From NCBI RefSeq assembly GCF_016743815.1, contig NZ_CP061035.1, positions 250,501 through 314,500 of the forward strand: a stretch of DNA of 64,000 bases, written 5' to 3'. Under the pieces are notes generated by a model that saw nothing but the letters and a program-made list of their open reading frames with translations, had not been told where the DNA came from and did no database searches. The DNA comes from Sphingomonas aliaeris. GTDB lineage: Bacteria > Pseudomonadota > Alphaproteobacteria > Sphingomonadales > Sphingomonadaceae. Positions 19,991-29,431 of the stretch are shown here, piece by piece; position 1 is the first letter of the stretch; each line of letters begins with the position of its first letter. Made by a program: the position numbers and the translations under genes.

Positions 19991-20020
19991 CGATGTAGTG
20001 TGGTAATTATGCAACACAAG
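19991..20020 (-). promoter_or_regulatory. Possible RpoH-type promoter of clpB
   Basis: On the minus strand CTTGTG (20020-20015) is followed after 16 bases by CTACATC (19998-19992), resembling the alphaproteobacterial heat-shock pattern CTTG-N17/18-CYTATNT. About 27 bases then separate it from the clpB start. The match is partial; the role of the gene makes it plausible. Confidence 0.35.
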
Positions 20021-20080
20021 AGGTTGGGGGATACTTTAACTGCTTGGGTCGGAGGAAGTCGAGTTTCGGCAGGGCCCTAA

Positions 20081-20182
20081 CATCGTCATTCCCGCGCAGG
20101 CGGGAATCCATAGTCACTGACGTGTCGAGCTTATGGCGAACGACGGCGTTTATGGATTCCCGCCTGCGCGGGAATGACGATG
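20081..20182. repeat. Perfect 32-bp inverted repeat, family D (CGTCATTCCCGCG)
   Basis: Arms 20081-20112 and 20151-20182 are exact mirror copies beginning CATCGTCATTCCCGCG; each arm also has its own small hairpin CCCGC-GCAG-GCGGG. The 38-base spacer is unremarkable. The word is widespread in bacterial intergenic DNA. It lies between the divergent clpB and acylase genes, so it is not simply a shared terminator. Confidence 0.85.
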
Positions 20183-20293
20183 TGACTGGGGCGGGGCGCA
20201 GTCACTCCGCATGGGTTCTCGAAACCGCCCATGCCGCTCGACAGAAGCTTGGATGCGCAATATCCAGTTGCAAACAGCAACGATAAGAACGGG

Positions 20294-22468
20294 ATGTCGG
20301 GGATGATGCGCAAGGTCGCCAAGGGGCTGCTTGGCCTGATCGGTCTGTTGGTCGTCGTCGCGATCGGGTTGATGGTGTGGGAGCCGCTTGCCGCCTCCAC
20401 GCCCGCACCGCCGCCCCCGCATCGCTACGACACCGTCATCGCGCGCGACACGTTCGGCGTGCCGCACATCTTCGGCAAGACCGACCCCGACGTGGCGTAC
20501 GGCGTCGCCTATGCCCATGCCGAGGATGATTTCTCGACCTTGCAGGAAGCGATCGCAATGTCGCGCGGGCGGCTCGGTGCGTTGACCGGACAGGATGGCG
20601 CGAAGGTCGATTATGCGCTGGCATTGCTGGGCGCGCGGGCGACGGTGGATCGCGATTACGACAAGCAGCCCGCCGACGTGCGTGCATTGCTGGACGGCTA
20701 CGCCTCGGGCCTCAACCATTATGCCGAACGTCATCCGGGCGAAGTGCGGATGCGCAAGCTGTTCCCGGTCGACGGGCGCGACATCGCGACCGGCTTCGTG
20801 CTGCGGACGCCGTTCTTCTTCGGGCTGGATCAGGTGCTCGGCGCGCTGTCGAGCGACCTGCCGCCGCCGCGCGAGAGTGCCGGGCCGACGCCGGATGCGC
20901 CCGATCCGAAGGCGATCCCGGCGGGGCAGGATGCCAGCGAAGGCAATATGAACGGGTCGAACGCGTTCGTCGTCGCGCCCAAGCGGTCGGCGGACCGCTT
21001 CACGCGGGTCGTGTCCAATTCGCATCAGCCGTGGAAGGGGCCGGTGGCGTGGTACGAGCTGGTGATCCATTCGGGCACCGGCTGGAACTTCGCGGGTGCG
21101 ACCTTCCCGGGCGTGCCCTATCCGGTGCTGGGGCATAACGAACGGCTCGGCTGGACCAACACGGTCAACCGCCCCGATCTGGTTGACGTGTACAAACTGT
21201 CGATGGAACAGGACGGGACGCACTATCGCTTCGACGGAAAGTCGCTGCCGCTGCAATCGACGCGCGTGTGGCTGCCCGTCCGGTTCGGGCCGTTCGTGCT
21301 GCCGATCCCGAAGACCGTGTACCGCGCGGTGCAGGGGCCAGTGATCGTCAACAGGAATGGCGCGTTCGCGATGCGCTATGGCGGCGCGGACCAGTTGCGC
21401 ATGGTGGAGGAATATTACCGCCTGACGCGCGCGCAGGATTTCACGCAGTGGCAGAAGGCGCTGGCGATCCAGGGCGTGTCGGCGACCAATTTCCTGTACG
21501 GCGATGCCGCCGGGAACATCGCCTATTTCTACAACGCCGCCTTCCCCAACCGCAAACAGGGGTTCGATTATCGACAGGTACTGCCCGGCGATACATCGCG
21601 CGACCTGATGGCGGGGACGGTGCCGTGGGCGCAGGTGCCGCGCAACGTGAACCCCGCATCGGGTTTCCTCGCCAATGCCAACAATACGCCGTTCCAGTCG
21701 GCGGGCGAGGGATCGGAGATGAACCCGGCGGATTGGTCGCCGCTGCTCGGGATCGAAACGGATACGACCAATCGCGGCACGCGCGCGGTGGAGTTGATGG
21801 GACAGGACGGCAGCATCAGCGACGCCGACCTGCACCGCATCAAATACGATACGGGCGTCAGCCGGCTCAGTTGGGCGGCGCGCTGGTATGACGATCTCGC
21901 ACGCGTCGATGCGAAGGGCGACAAGCAGATCGACGCGGCCAAGGCGTTGATGGCGAAATGGAACTGGCGCTTCGACGGCAACAATCCGGCCGAGGCACTG
22001 GCCGCGATCCTGCTGCGCGCGGGACAATCGTGGCACTATGTCCGCAAGCCGGAAAAGATCCCGCGCGAGGAACTCGCCAAGGCGGCGGCGTATCTGGCCA
22101 AGCATTTCGGGCGGCTCGATCCGCCGCTGGGGCAAGTGCTGCGCCTGCGTCAGGGGCCGGGCAAATATGCCGTGGACCTGCCGCTGGACGGCGCCCCCGA
22201 CGTGCTGCGCGCCGCCTCCACCTGGGACGAGGCGCCGGACGGGCGGCTGGTGGTGAAACATGGCGACAGCTTCGTGATGTTCATGGCGTGGGACAAGGCA
22301 GGCCGCGTGTCCTCGACCTCGATCCAGCCTTATGGCGCCGCCACGACGCGGCCCGGATCGCCGCATTATACCGATCAGGCGGCCCTGTTCGTCGCGCACC
22401 GGACCAAGCCGGTGCGCTTCCGCCCGGCGGACCTGCGCGGGCATACGGAGCGTGTGTACCGGCCTTGA
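20294..22468 (+). CDS. Penicillin acylase-family N-terminal nucleophile hydrolase
   Basis: About 724 aa. N-terminal membrane/signal segment (GLLGLIGLLVVVAIGLMVW), alpha chain with DTFGVPHIFGKTDPD and GVAYAHAEDDF, a spacer, then the autocleavage site GSNAFVV; the Ser becomes the N-terminal nucleophile of the beta chain. NANNTPF near residue 470 matches the conserved catalytic Asn region. The family includes penicillin G acylase and acyl-homoserine-lactone acylases; which amide is cut cannot be read from the sequence. Start at 20294 chosen over an upstream ATG (20231) because it places the hydrophobic segment near the N-terminus. Confidence 0.88.
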   Translation: MSGMMRKVAKGLLGLIGLLVVVAIGLMVWEPLAASTPAPPPPHRYDTVIARDTFGVPHIFGKTDPDVAYGVAYAHAEDDFSTLQEAIAMSRGRLGALTGQDGAKVDYALALLGARATVDRDYDKQPADVRALLDGYASGLNHYAERHPGEVRMRKLFPVDGRDIATGFVLRTPFFFGLDQVLGALSSDLPPPRESAGPTPDAPDPKAIPAGQDASEGNMNGSNAFVVAPKRSADRFTRVVSNSHQPWKGPVAWYELVIHSGTGWNFAGATFPGVPYPVLGHNERLGWTNTVNRPDLVDVYKLSMEQDGTHYRFDGKSLPLQSTRVWLPVRFGPFVLPIPKTVYRAVQGPVIVNRNGAFAMRYGGADQLRMVEEYYRLTRAQDFTQWQKALAIQGVSATNFLYGDAAGNIAYFYNAAFPNRKQGFDYRQVLPGDTSRDLMAGTVPWAQVPRNVNPASGFLANANNTPFQSAGEGSEMNPADWSPLLGIETDTTNRGTRAVELMGQDGSISDADLHRIKYDTGVSRLSWAARWYDDLARVDAKGDKQIDAAKALMAKWNWRFDGNNPAEALAAILLRAGQSWHYVRKPEKIPREELAKAAAYLAKHFGRLDPPLGQVLRLRQGPGKYAVDLPLDGAPDVLRAASTWDEAPDGRLVVKHGDSFVMFMAWDKAGRVSSTSIQPYGAATTRPGSPHYTDQAALFVAHRTKPVRFRPADLRGHTERVYRP

Positions 22469-22521
22469 TGTCGTTTCGTCGGGGGTCGGTGTGAGGCCGG
22501 CGGGGCATTCCCTCGATGGCG

Positions 22522-22661
22522 ACCCACCCCCGGCCCCTCCCTTTCAGGGAGGGGAGCGCGCGGGCGACGGTAGTATTTCACTACTTTCTACCTCCGTCCT
22601 TAAAGGGAGGGTCTGCCTCCACTTTTCCCCTCCCTGGAAGGGAGGGGTTGGGGGTGGGTTG
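22522..22661. repeat. Large inverted repeat, family C (CCCCTCCC type)
   Basis: Arms near 22522-22555 (CCCACCCCCGGCCCCTCCCT) and 22625-22660 (mirror) are imperfect copies, each with an internal AGGGAGGGG hairpin. Related elements lie between hslV and hslU and before the SDR gene at 58.9 kb. It fills most of the 323-bp gap before cyoA, which holds nothing else I can support. Confidence 0.75.
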
Positions 22662-22791
22662 GTATGAGGCGGGGCCCGCCGACGCCACACCGCCCGGACC
22701 CTCACGAGCCGTAGGAAAACCCGCACCCGACTTAAGCGAAATCTACCGCTTCCCTCTGGCCGTATCGGCCGGGCGCGCCTAGCGTTCGGGC

Positions 22792-23664
22792 GTGAGTCCG
22801 AAATTCCTTTCCCGAACCGCGCTTTACGCGGCGACGGCGCTGCCGCTCGGCGGGTGCGCGCGGGGGGTGCTCGATCCGGCGGGGCCGGTCGCGGCGGGCA
22901 ATCGGATCATCCTGCTCAACTCGCTGACGATCATGCTGGCGATCGTCATTCCGACGATCCTCGCCACTCTGCTGTTCGCCTGGTGGTTTCGCGCCGGTAA
23001 CAAGAAGGCGGAGTATAAGCCCGAATTCGCCTATTCGGGGCGGCTGGAACTGCTCGTCTGGTCGGTGCCGGCGCTTATCGTGATCTTCCTCGGCGGGATT
23101 GCGTGGATCGGCAGCCACGATCTCGATCCCTCCCGCCCGCTCGAATCGAAGGTGCCACCGCTCCGTGTGCAGGTCATCGCGCTCGATTGGAAATGGCTGT
23201 TCATCTATCCCGATCAGGGGATCGCCAGCGTCAATCGCGTCGTCGCTCCGGTCGGTACGCCGGTCGCGTTCCAGATCACGTCCGCGACCGTCATGAACAG
23301 CCTGTTCGTGCCGCAACTCGGCGGACAGATCTATGCGATGGCGGGGATGGAAACGAAGCTGCACCTGCAAGCCGACCGGCCCGGCAGCTATCAAGGCCTG
23401 TCCGCACATTATAGCGGGCGCGGCTTTCCCGGCATGATGTTCCGGATGGACGCCGTGTCAGCGCAGCAATTCGCCGGATGGATCGCGGGGGCGAAGCGTT
23501 CCGGGCCACTGCTCGATCGCGCCGGCTATCTCGCCCTGCTGAAGGACAGCGAGAACGTCGCCCCCTACACCTACCGCGCGGTCGCGCCCGGCCTGTTCGA
23601 TGCCGTGGTGAAGGATTCCGGCACGCTGTCGGCGAAGCGCGCAAAGGATGGTCGCCAGCAATGA
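22792..23664 (+). CDS. cyoA: Cytochrome bo3 quinol oxidase subunit II
   Basis: 290-aa lipoprotein subunit of the proton-pumping quinol oxidase. GTG start; lipobox LPLGGC, two membrane helices (NSLTIMLAIVIPTILATLLF and LLVWSVPALIVIFLGG), then a periplasmic cupredoxin-like domain with VQVIALDWKWLFIYPDQGIA. The CuA ligands of cytochrome c oxidases are absent, as expected for a quinol oxidase. First gene of cyoABCD; no cyoE or surf1 follows in this window. Confidence 0.95.
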   Translation: MSPKFLSRTALYAATALPLGGCARGVLDPAGPVAAGNRIILLNSLTIMLAIVIPTILATLLFAWWFRAGNKKAEYKPEFAYSGRLELLVWSVPALIVIFLGGIAWIGSHDLDPSRPLESKVPPLRVQVIALDWKWLFIYPDQGIASVNRVVAPVGTPVAFQITSATVMNSLFVPQLGGQIYAMAGMETKLHLQADRPGSYQGLSAHYSGRGFPGMMFRMDAVSAQQFAGWIAGAKRSGPLLDRAGYLALLKDSENVAPYTYRAVAPGLFDAVVKDSGTLSAKRAKDGRQQ

Positions 23665-23688
23665 AGCCGCCCCTATGAAGCCGCCCCT
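23661..23688 (+). repeat. 14-bp tandem duplication before cyoB
   Basis: ATGAAGCCGCCCCT occurs twice in a row directly before the cyoB ATG. Each copy encodes a five-codon frame MKPPL whose TGA overlaps the next ATG as ATGA. The first overlaps the cyoA stop and the last the cyoB start. Confidence 0.85.
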
Positions 23689-25728
23689 ATGAATCCAGAC
23701 GTCGCCCCGCAGACCAGCCTTGTGTTCGGCAAGCTCGGCCTCGACGCCATACCGTTCGGCGAACCATTGCCGATGGTCGCGTCGGGCGTGGTCGCGGTAG
23801 GGCTCAGCGCGTTGCTGTTCTGGGTGTGGCGATCGGGCTATTTCCCGTATCTGTGGCGCGAATGGATCACGTCGGTCGATCACAAACGGATCGGCGTGAT
23901 GTATTGCCTGCTCGCCGCGGTGATGCTGCTGCGCGGGTTTTCGGACGCGATCATGATGCGGTCGCAACAGGCGATCGCGATGGGCAATGGCGGCTATCTG
24001 CCGTCCGACCATTACGACCAGATATTCAGTGCGCACGGCACGATCATGATCTTCTTCGTGGCGATGCCGTTCATGATCGGGCTGATGAACTTCGCGGTCC
24101 CGCTGCAACTCGGCATTCGCGACGTGGCGTTCCCGACGCTCAATTCGGTCAGTTTCTGGCTGACGGCAAGCGGCGCGTTGCTGATCAACGTCAGCCTGGT
24201 CGTGGGTGAATTCGCGAAGACCGGATGGGTGGTCTATCCGCCGCTGTCCGAACTGCGCTTCTCCCCCGGCGTGGGGGTCGATTATTATCTGTGGGCGATC
24301 CAGATATCCGGGGTCGGGACATTGCTGTCCGGCGTCAATCTGGTCACCACGATCCTGAAGATGCGCGCGCCCGGCATGGGCTATACGCGCATGCCGATGT
24401 TCTGCTGGACCGCGCTTGCGTCCAACCTGCTGATCGTCGCGGCCTTCCCGATCCTGACCACGACGCTCGCGATGCTGACGCTGGACCGGTATCTCGACTT
24501 CCATTTCTTCACCAACGAACTCGGCGGCAATCCGATGATGTTCGTCAACCTGATCTGGGCCTGGGGCCATCCGGAGGTCTACATCCTGATCCTGCCCGCC
24601 TTCGGCGTGTTCAGCGAAGTCGTCTCCACCTTCTCCGGCAAGCCGTTGTTCGGATACCGGTCGATGATCCTCGCGACGATGGCCATCTGCATCCTCAGCT
24701 TCATGGTCTGGCTGCACCACTTCTTCACGATGGGCGCGGGGGCCGACGTCAACGGCTTTTTCGGCGTGACGACGATGATCATCGCGGTGCCGACCGGCGT
24801 GAAGGTCTTCAACTGGCTGTTCACCATGTATGGCGGGCGGATCCGGTTCACCACGCCGATGCTGTGGTCGGTCGGGTTCATGGTGACGTTCGTGATCGGC
24901 GGGATGACGGGCGTGCTGCTGGCCGTGCCGCCGGCCGATTTCGTGCTGCACAATTCGGTCTTCCTCGTCGCGCATTTCCACAACGTGATCATCGGCGGCG
25001 TGCTGTTCGGCGCGTTTGCGGGGCTGACCTATTGGTGGCCCAAGGCATTCGGATTCCAGCTGGACGAGACTTGGGGCAAGCGCGCCTTCTGGTTGTGGAT
25101 CAGCGGCTTCTACGTCGCTTTCATGCCGCTCTACGTCCTCGGCCTGATGGGCATGACGCGGCGGCTGCAACGCTATGACGTGCCCGAATGGCAGCCCTGG
25201 CTGATCGTCGCGGGGATCGGCGTGGTGCTGATCGCCGGCGGGATTGCGTGCCAGATCATCCAGATCGCGGTCAGCATCCGCAACCGCAAGCACCTGGCGG
25301 ACGCGACGGGAGACCCGTGGGACGGGCGCACGCTGGAATGGATCACGACATCGCCACCGCCCGCATTCAACTTCGCCGTATTGCCCGATGTCGAGGGCGA
25401 GGAAGCCTATTGGGGCGTGAAGGAACTGGCGCGCGAACGTCAGAGGCTGAGCGACCTGCCCGATTACGCTGATATCGAGATGCCGAAGAATTCGCCGACC
25501 GGCGTCGTCTGCGCGTTCTTCGCCACCGCGATGGGCTTCGCGCTGATCTGGCACATCTGGTGGCTGGTCGCGCTCGGGTTCGTCGGGGCATGGGCGACGT
25601 TCGTCGTCTTCGCCTGGCGGGACGATCCGGAATATGAAATCCACGCGCGCGACCTAGAAGCGCATGACCGCGACCGCCGCCGCGCCAAGGCAAAGCTGCT
25701 CGGCTTGAGCGAAGGCGAGGTGGCATGA
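23689..25728 (+). CDS. cyoB: Cytochrome bo3 quinol oxidase subunit I
   Basis: 679-aa catalytic subunit with haem b, haem o3 and CuB. Ligand segments are all present: the low-spin haem His in [11 protein letters not shown], the CuB His and cross-linked Tyr in [15 protein letters not shown], the His pair in WLHHFFTMG, and the haem His pair in [11 protein letters not shown]. About 15 membrane helices, with the C-terminal extension of the CyoB type rather than cytochrome c oxidase subunit I. cyoC overlaps its stop by four bases. Confidence 0.98.
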   Translation: MNPDVAPQTSLVFGKLGLDAIPFGEPLPMVASGVVAVGLSALLFWVWRSGYFPYLWREWITSVDHKRIGVMYCLLAAVMLLRGFSDAIMMRSQQAIAMGNGGYLPSDHYDQIFSAHGTIMIFFVAMPFMIGLMNFAVPLQLGIRDVAFPTLNSVSFWLTASGALLINVSLVVGEFAKTGWVVYPPLSELRFSPGVGVDYYLWAIQISGVGTLLSGVNLVTTILKMRAPGMGYTRMPMFCWTALASNLLIVAAFPILTTTLAMLTLDRYLDFHFFTNELGGNPMMFVNLIWAWGHPEVYILILPAFGVFSEVVSTFSGKPLFGYRSMILATMAICILSFMVWLHHFFTMGAGADVNGFFGVTTMIIAVPTGVKVFNWLFTMYGGRIRFTTPMLWSVGFMVTFVIGGMTGVLLAVPPADFVLHNSVFLVAHFHNVIIGGVLFGAFAGLTYWWPKAFGFQLDETWGKRAFWLWISGFYVAFMPLYVLGLMGMTRRLQRYDVPEWQPWLIVAGIGVVLIAGGIACQIIQIAVSIRNRKHLADATGDPWDGRTLEWITTSPPPAFNFAVLPDVEGEEAYWGVKELARERQRLSDLPDYADIEMPKNSPTGVVCAFFATAMGFALIWHIWWLVALGFVGAWATFVVFAWRDDPEYEIHARDLEAHDRDRRRAKAKLLGLSEGEVA

Positions 25729-26378
25729 GCAACCCAGCCGCCGGCCAGATGGGGGATGAGGATCCCCACAATCTCGGCCATGACGACAACGTGCCGATCA
25801 GCGAGCAGGGTCCCGCGCCCAAACGGATCGTCGTCGCCTATGGCTTCTGGATCTTCCTGCTGTCCGACTTCATCCTGTTTTCGGGGTTCTTCGCCGGTTA
25901 CGCCGTGCTGTCGGGCGCGACGGCGGGCGGCCCTGCGGGGCGCGACCTGTTCGAGCTTCCGCTCGTCGCGACCGAGACGGCGTTGCTCCTGCTGTCCAGC
26001 TTCACCTGCGGCATGGCGGGCATCGCGCTCACCGCGCGCAACATGCGCTGGTTCCAGGGCGCAATGGCGGCGACGTTCGTGCTCGGCGCGGGCTTCCTCG
26101 CGCTGGAGGCGTATGAATTCGCGCACCTGATCGGCGAGGGCGCGGGGCCATCGCGCAGCGCGTTCCTCTCGGCCTTTTTCGCCCTCGTCGGTTGCCACGG
26201 GCTGCACGTGCTGCTCGGTCTGATCTGGCTGACGACGATGATGGCGCAGGTCGGTGCGAAGGGCTTTCGCGACGATATCGAGCGGCGCGTGCAATGCTTC
26301 GCATTGTTCTGGCACGCGCTCGACATCATCTGGGTCGCGGTGTTCACGATGGTCTATCTGATGGGGGCGGGCGCATGA
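25725..26378 (+). CDS. cyoC: Cytochrome bo3 quinol oxidase subunit III
   Basis: 217-aa membrane subunit, five helices, with the family segment [18 protein letters not shown] and a last helix beginning [21 protein letters not shown] overlap with cyoB and with cyoD points to translational coupling. It stabilises the oxidase core and has no redox centre. Confidence 0.95.
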   Translation: MSNPAAGQMGDEDPHNLGHDDNVPISEQGPAPKRIVVAYGFWIFLLSDFILFSGFFAGYAVLSGATAGGPAGRDLFELPLVATETALLLLSSFTCGMAGIALTARNMRWFQGAMAATFVLGAGFLALEAYEFAHLIGEGAGPSRSAFLSAFFALVGCHGLHVLLGLIWLTTMMAQVGAKGFRDDIERRVQCFALFWHALDIIWVAVFTMVYLMGAGA

Positions 26379-26782
26379 GCGGTCATGACAGGGAACGCCG
26401 CCGCGACGAGACCGGCACCGATCTCGCGCCTGGAGAGGATACGCAGGATCCGCAGGCGATCGCGCGGCGTGTTCGCGGTTACGTCATCGGGCTGGTGCTG
26501 GCGGCGGTGCTGACCGCCGCGTCCTTCTGGGCCCTGCGGTCGGGCGTGATCTATGGCCCCGGCATCCCCGTCGCTTTGGTCGCGCTGGCGATCGCGCAGA
26601 TGGGCGTCCACCTCGTCTTCTTCCTGCACATCACGACCGGGCCGGACAATGCGAACAACGTGCTGGCGCTGGCATTCGGGGTGCTGATCGTCGCCCTGGT
26701 GCTGATCGGGTCGATCTGGATCATGGCAAACCTGAACCATAATACGATGCCGGCGCACATGATGCAGCAGATGCAGCGCTAG
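26375..26782 (+). CDS. cyoD: Cytochrome bo3 quinol oxidase subunit IV
   Basis: 135-aa small subunit with a charged N-terminus and three membrane helices (GYVIGLVLAAVLTAASFWAL, VALVALAIAQMGVHLVFFLH, VLALAFGVLIVALVLIGSIW). The segment QMGVHLVFFLHI is typical for CyoD. The start overlaps the cyoC stop (ATGA). It ends the operon; an inverted repeat follows. Confidence 0.95.
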   Translation: MSGHDRERRRDETGTDLAPGEDTQDPQAIARRVRGYVIGLVLAAVLTAASFWALRSGVIYGPGIPVALVALAIAQMGVHLVFFLHITTGPDNANNVLALAFGVLIVALVLIGSIWIMANLNHNTMPAHMMQQMQR

Positions 26783-26818
26783 GGACTGCCCCACCCGGCA
26801 GGAGCGCGTCCCCCTGCT

Positions 26819-26896
26819 CCGTTCGTTTCGAGCGAAGTCGGGAAACAGGCCGCACGAACTATCGAGAGGGTTCTCGACTACGCTCGAAACGAACGG
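26819..26896. repeat. Inverted repeat, family B (GTTTCGAGCG)
   Basis: Arms CCGTTCGTTTCGAGCGAAGT and mirror GACTACGCTCGAAACGAACGG, 17 bases apart. Further copies at 35297-35379 and 35578-35656, and a single arm at 60362-60392. Between convergent cyoD and the TonB receptor gene, where it could end both transcripts. Confidence 0.8.
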
Positions 26897-26955
26897 CGTT
26901 GCGGGTGAACGCTTACCCGCCGACCCGTCACCGGGCCGGCGGGCAGGGGATCGGA

Positions 26956-29334
26956 TCAGAAGCTGACCCGGCCCGTCACGCCGTAATAGCGATCCGCGTC
27001 GCGCGGGATCTGGTAGCGATAGGCCTGGCCCGGGCCGCCGTTGATGATGGACGCGGCGAAGCTCTGGTCGAACAGGTTCCGCACTTGGAACGTCAGGCGG
27101 TAATGATCGTCGGTCGAGGTGATCCCGGCGCTGAGATTGACGAGGCCATAGCCCTTGATCGTCCCCAACCGGCGCTGCACCGCATCGGCCGAGAAGAGCG
27201 ATAATTGCTTGCTCTGGTACGACCCCTGCGCGCCCAGCGTCACGTCGAACGCCCCGCCCGTACGCCAGCGATAATCGGCGCTGAGATTACCCTTCCACTT
27301 CGGCGCGAAGCCGAGCGGCGTGCCCGACGGGACCACCGCGGCGCCCAATGGCGCGTTGAACTGGTCGACATGCGCATCGGTATAGGCGACGCCGCCCGAC
27401 AGGCTGAAGTCGCGCGCCGGACGCAGGATCGCGTCCAGTTCCACGCCACGGGTCGAGACTTCACCGGCGTTGGTGAAGCGCGTGACGACCACGCCAGCGA
27501 CCAGATCCGGGTTGTTCGCCTGGAAATTGTGGTACTTGGCGTAGAAGGCGGCGAGGTTCAGCACCAGCTTGCCACCGGCCAGCGTGTTCTTCAGGCCGAG
27601 TTCGTAGGCATCCGACGTTTCCGGCGCGATCACGTTGGTGCCGGTAGCGGTCAGGTTGAAGAATACGTTGTAGGCCGGGCCCTTATAACCGCGCGAATAG
27701 CTCGCATAGGCGGTCGAATCCCGCGACACGTCGAATTGTACGCCCGCCTTGCCCGACAAATTGTCGTTGCTGGTCTTCGCGGTGAACGGGATGCCGTTCG
27801 AAATGCCGCCGCCAAGTCCGTTATTGTAGACGCCTTGATCGAAATTGGGCTGGATTCCCGGTCCCGCCAGCCCGGTCACGCGCTTGTGGAACACGTCCAG
27901 ATGGTCGCTTGAATAGCGGAGACCCCCGATAATGCGGAAGCGTTCGGCGACGTTGACGGTGCCCTGACCGAAGAAGGCAAGGTTGTCGAAGGTCGAACCG
28001 AAGTCCGCCGTGCCCGTCGGGAACGTCGTCGCGGGCGCGCCGGCACTGCCGCAAGCGATCAGGGTGGTGGGAGCCGTCGCCTGGTCGCAGGTGACGTCGT
28101 TGCGGGTGAAGATGCGTTCGCTCTTCGCGCGGGAGTAGAAGGCCCCGACGACATAATCGATAAAGTTGCGACCGGACGATGTCAGGCGCAATTCCTGGCT
28201 GAACGTATCGCCGGTCTGCGGCCCGAAATCGTGGAGCTGGTTGAGGTTGGACCGCGGCGCGGTCGCCCGGTCGGAATAGGCCTGGGCCAGGAAATCGCCG
28301 TCGCGGATCTCGGTGTTCTTGTAGTTACGATAGGCGGTGATCGAGGTCAGCGTGACGCTGCCCAGATCGAGATCGCCCTGCAACGAGAAGCCGTATCCGG
28401 TTTCCTTTGTGCGCGTGACGAGGTCCTGCGAAATCTCGCGCCCCTCATTGCCTCTCGGCGTCGGCAGCGCACCGGACGAGATGTTTGTCGTGGGAAGGCC
28501 CGTCGCGGTGTTGATCGGCGGCGTGGCGATCACTTCGCCGCAGCAATCGTCGTCGTTGCGGTGATAGTCGGCGATGAAGCTCAGCTTTAGCGTGGACGTG
28601 GGATCTGCATCGATCTGCAAGCGTCCGCCATAATGCTTGAAGCCGTTGACCGTCTTGTCGACCGCGCGGTTGTAGATGTTGCCGTCGTACGAATTGTAGA
28701 AGCCGGTGACGCGCGACCGCACGTTTTCGCCCAGCGGCAGGTTCACGACCGCACGGCCGCGGAACTCGCTCTTGGTGAAGAAGCCCGCCTCGACATAACC
28801 GCCGAAATCGCGCGTCGGCTTTTTCGAGATGATGTTGATCACGCCCGCGCTGGCATTCTTGCCGAACAGCGTACCCTGCGGGCCGCGCAGCACTTCCAAT
28901 TGGTCGATATCGACCAGATCGCCGAACGCTTCACCCGCGCGTGCGAAGACGACGCCGTCGACCACGGTCGATACGGACGGCTCGCCCGCGATCGAGAAGG
29001 TCGCGGTGCCGACGCCGCGCAGGAACAGCGACTGGTTCAGCGTCGTGCCTGATTTCAGGAAGTTCAGCGTCGGGACGAGATATTGCGCGCCCTCCAGGCT
29101 GACCTTGCCCTGTGCGGCGAGCGCATCGCCCGACACGACCGACACGGCGACCGGAACGTCCTGCAGGCGTTCGCTGCGCTTCTGCGCGGTGACGATGATC
29201 TCGCCGGGCGCGGCGTCCTCGGCCGCCGGCGTGGCGGCGGTATCGGCGGGCGCGGTCGCGGGGGCGACCTGCGCCACGGCGGGGCTGGCGACCAAAGCGA
29301 ACAGCGCCGCTCCGGATAGATAAAGTGCCTTCAT
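26956..29334 (-). CDS. TonB-dependent receptor of the desulfonation locus
   Basis: 792-aa outer-membrane transporter. Signal peptide MKALYLSGAALFALVASPAVAQ is written here in parts: positive start, hydrophobic core, AVAQ cleavage. TonB-box-like EIIVTAQKR near residue 45, plug motifs (LQDVPVAVSVV, LEVLRGPQGTLFGKNASAGVINI) of the sphingomonad 'iron complex/sugar' type, barrel ending VTGRVSF. Start ATG 29334 follows GGAGGGAATA. It lies 97 bases downstream of the Gfo/Idh gene on the same strand. The context suggests import of the locus substrate, perhaps a sulfonated sugar glycoside, but many relatives carry other ligands. Confidence 0.93.
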   Translation of the reverse strand: MKALYLSGAALFALVASPAVAQVAPATAPADTAATPAAEDAAPGEIIVTAQKRSERLQDVPVAVSVVSGDALAAQGKVSLEGAQYLVPTLNFLKSGTTLNQSLFLRGVGTATFSIAGEPSVSTVVDGVVFARAGEAFGDLVDIDQLEVLRGPQGTLFGKNASAGVINIISKKPTRDFGGYVEAGFFTKSEFRGRAVVNLPLGENVRSRVTGFYNSYDGNIYNRAVDKTVNGFKHYGGRLQIDADPTSTLKLSFIADYHRNDDDCCGEVIATPPINTATGLPTTNISSGALPTPRGNEGREISQDLVTRTKETGYGFSLQGDLDLGSVTLTSITAYRNYKNTEIRDGDFLAQAYSDRATAPRSNLNQLHDFGPQTGDTFSQELRLTSSGRNFIDYVVGAFYSRAKSERIFTRNDVTCDQATAPTTLIACGSAGAPATTFPTGTADFGSTFDNLAFFGQGTVNVAERFRIIGGLRYSSDHLDVFHKRVTGLAGPGIQPNFDQGVYNNGLGGGISNGIPFTAKTSNDNLSGKAGVQFDVSRDSTAYASYSRGYKGPAYNVFFNLTATGTNVIAPETSDAYELGLKNTLAGGKLVLNLAAFYAKYHNFQANNPDLVAGVVVTRFTNAGEVSTRGVELDAILRPARDFSLSGGVAYTDAHVDQFNAPLGAAVVPSGTPLGFAPKWKGNLSADYRWRTGGAFDVTLGAQGSYQSKQLSLFSADAVQRRLGTIKGYGLVNLSAGITSTDDHYRLTFQVRNLFDQSFAASIINGGPGQAYRYQIPRDADRYYGVTGRVSF

Positions 29335-29431
29335 TATTCCCTCCACTGAAATCCCATTCGTTCGATGGGATATTGTTCTCGTTCGCGTTCTGACAGCGCA
29401 ATCAGGCTTTGTCGCGGCAAAGCCCGTCTTT

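Noticed and set aside
23458..25644. 728-codon frame on the minus strand opposite cyoA/cyoB
   Set aside because: Rich in His, Arg and Asp as expected for the antisense of a high-GC membrane protein gene; cyoB on the other strand has all catalytic motifs.
26375..26955. cyoE or surf1 after cyoD
   Set aside because: Only an inverted repeat and the convergent TonB receptor gene follow; the haem O synthase must be elsewhere.
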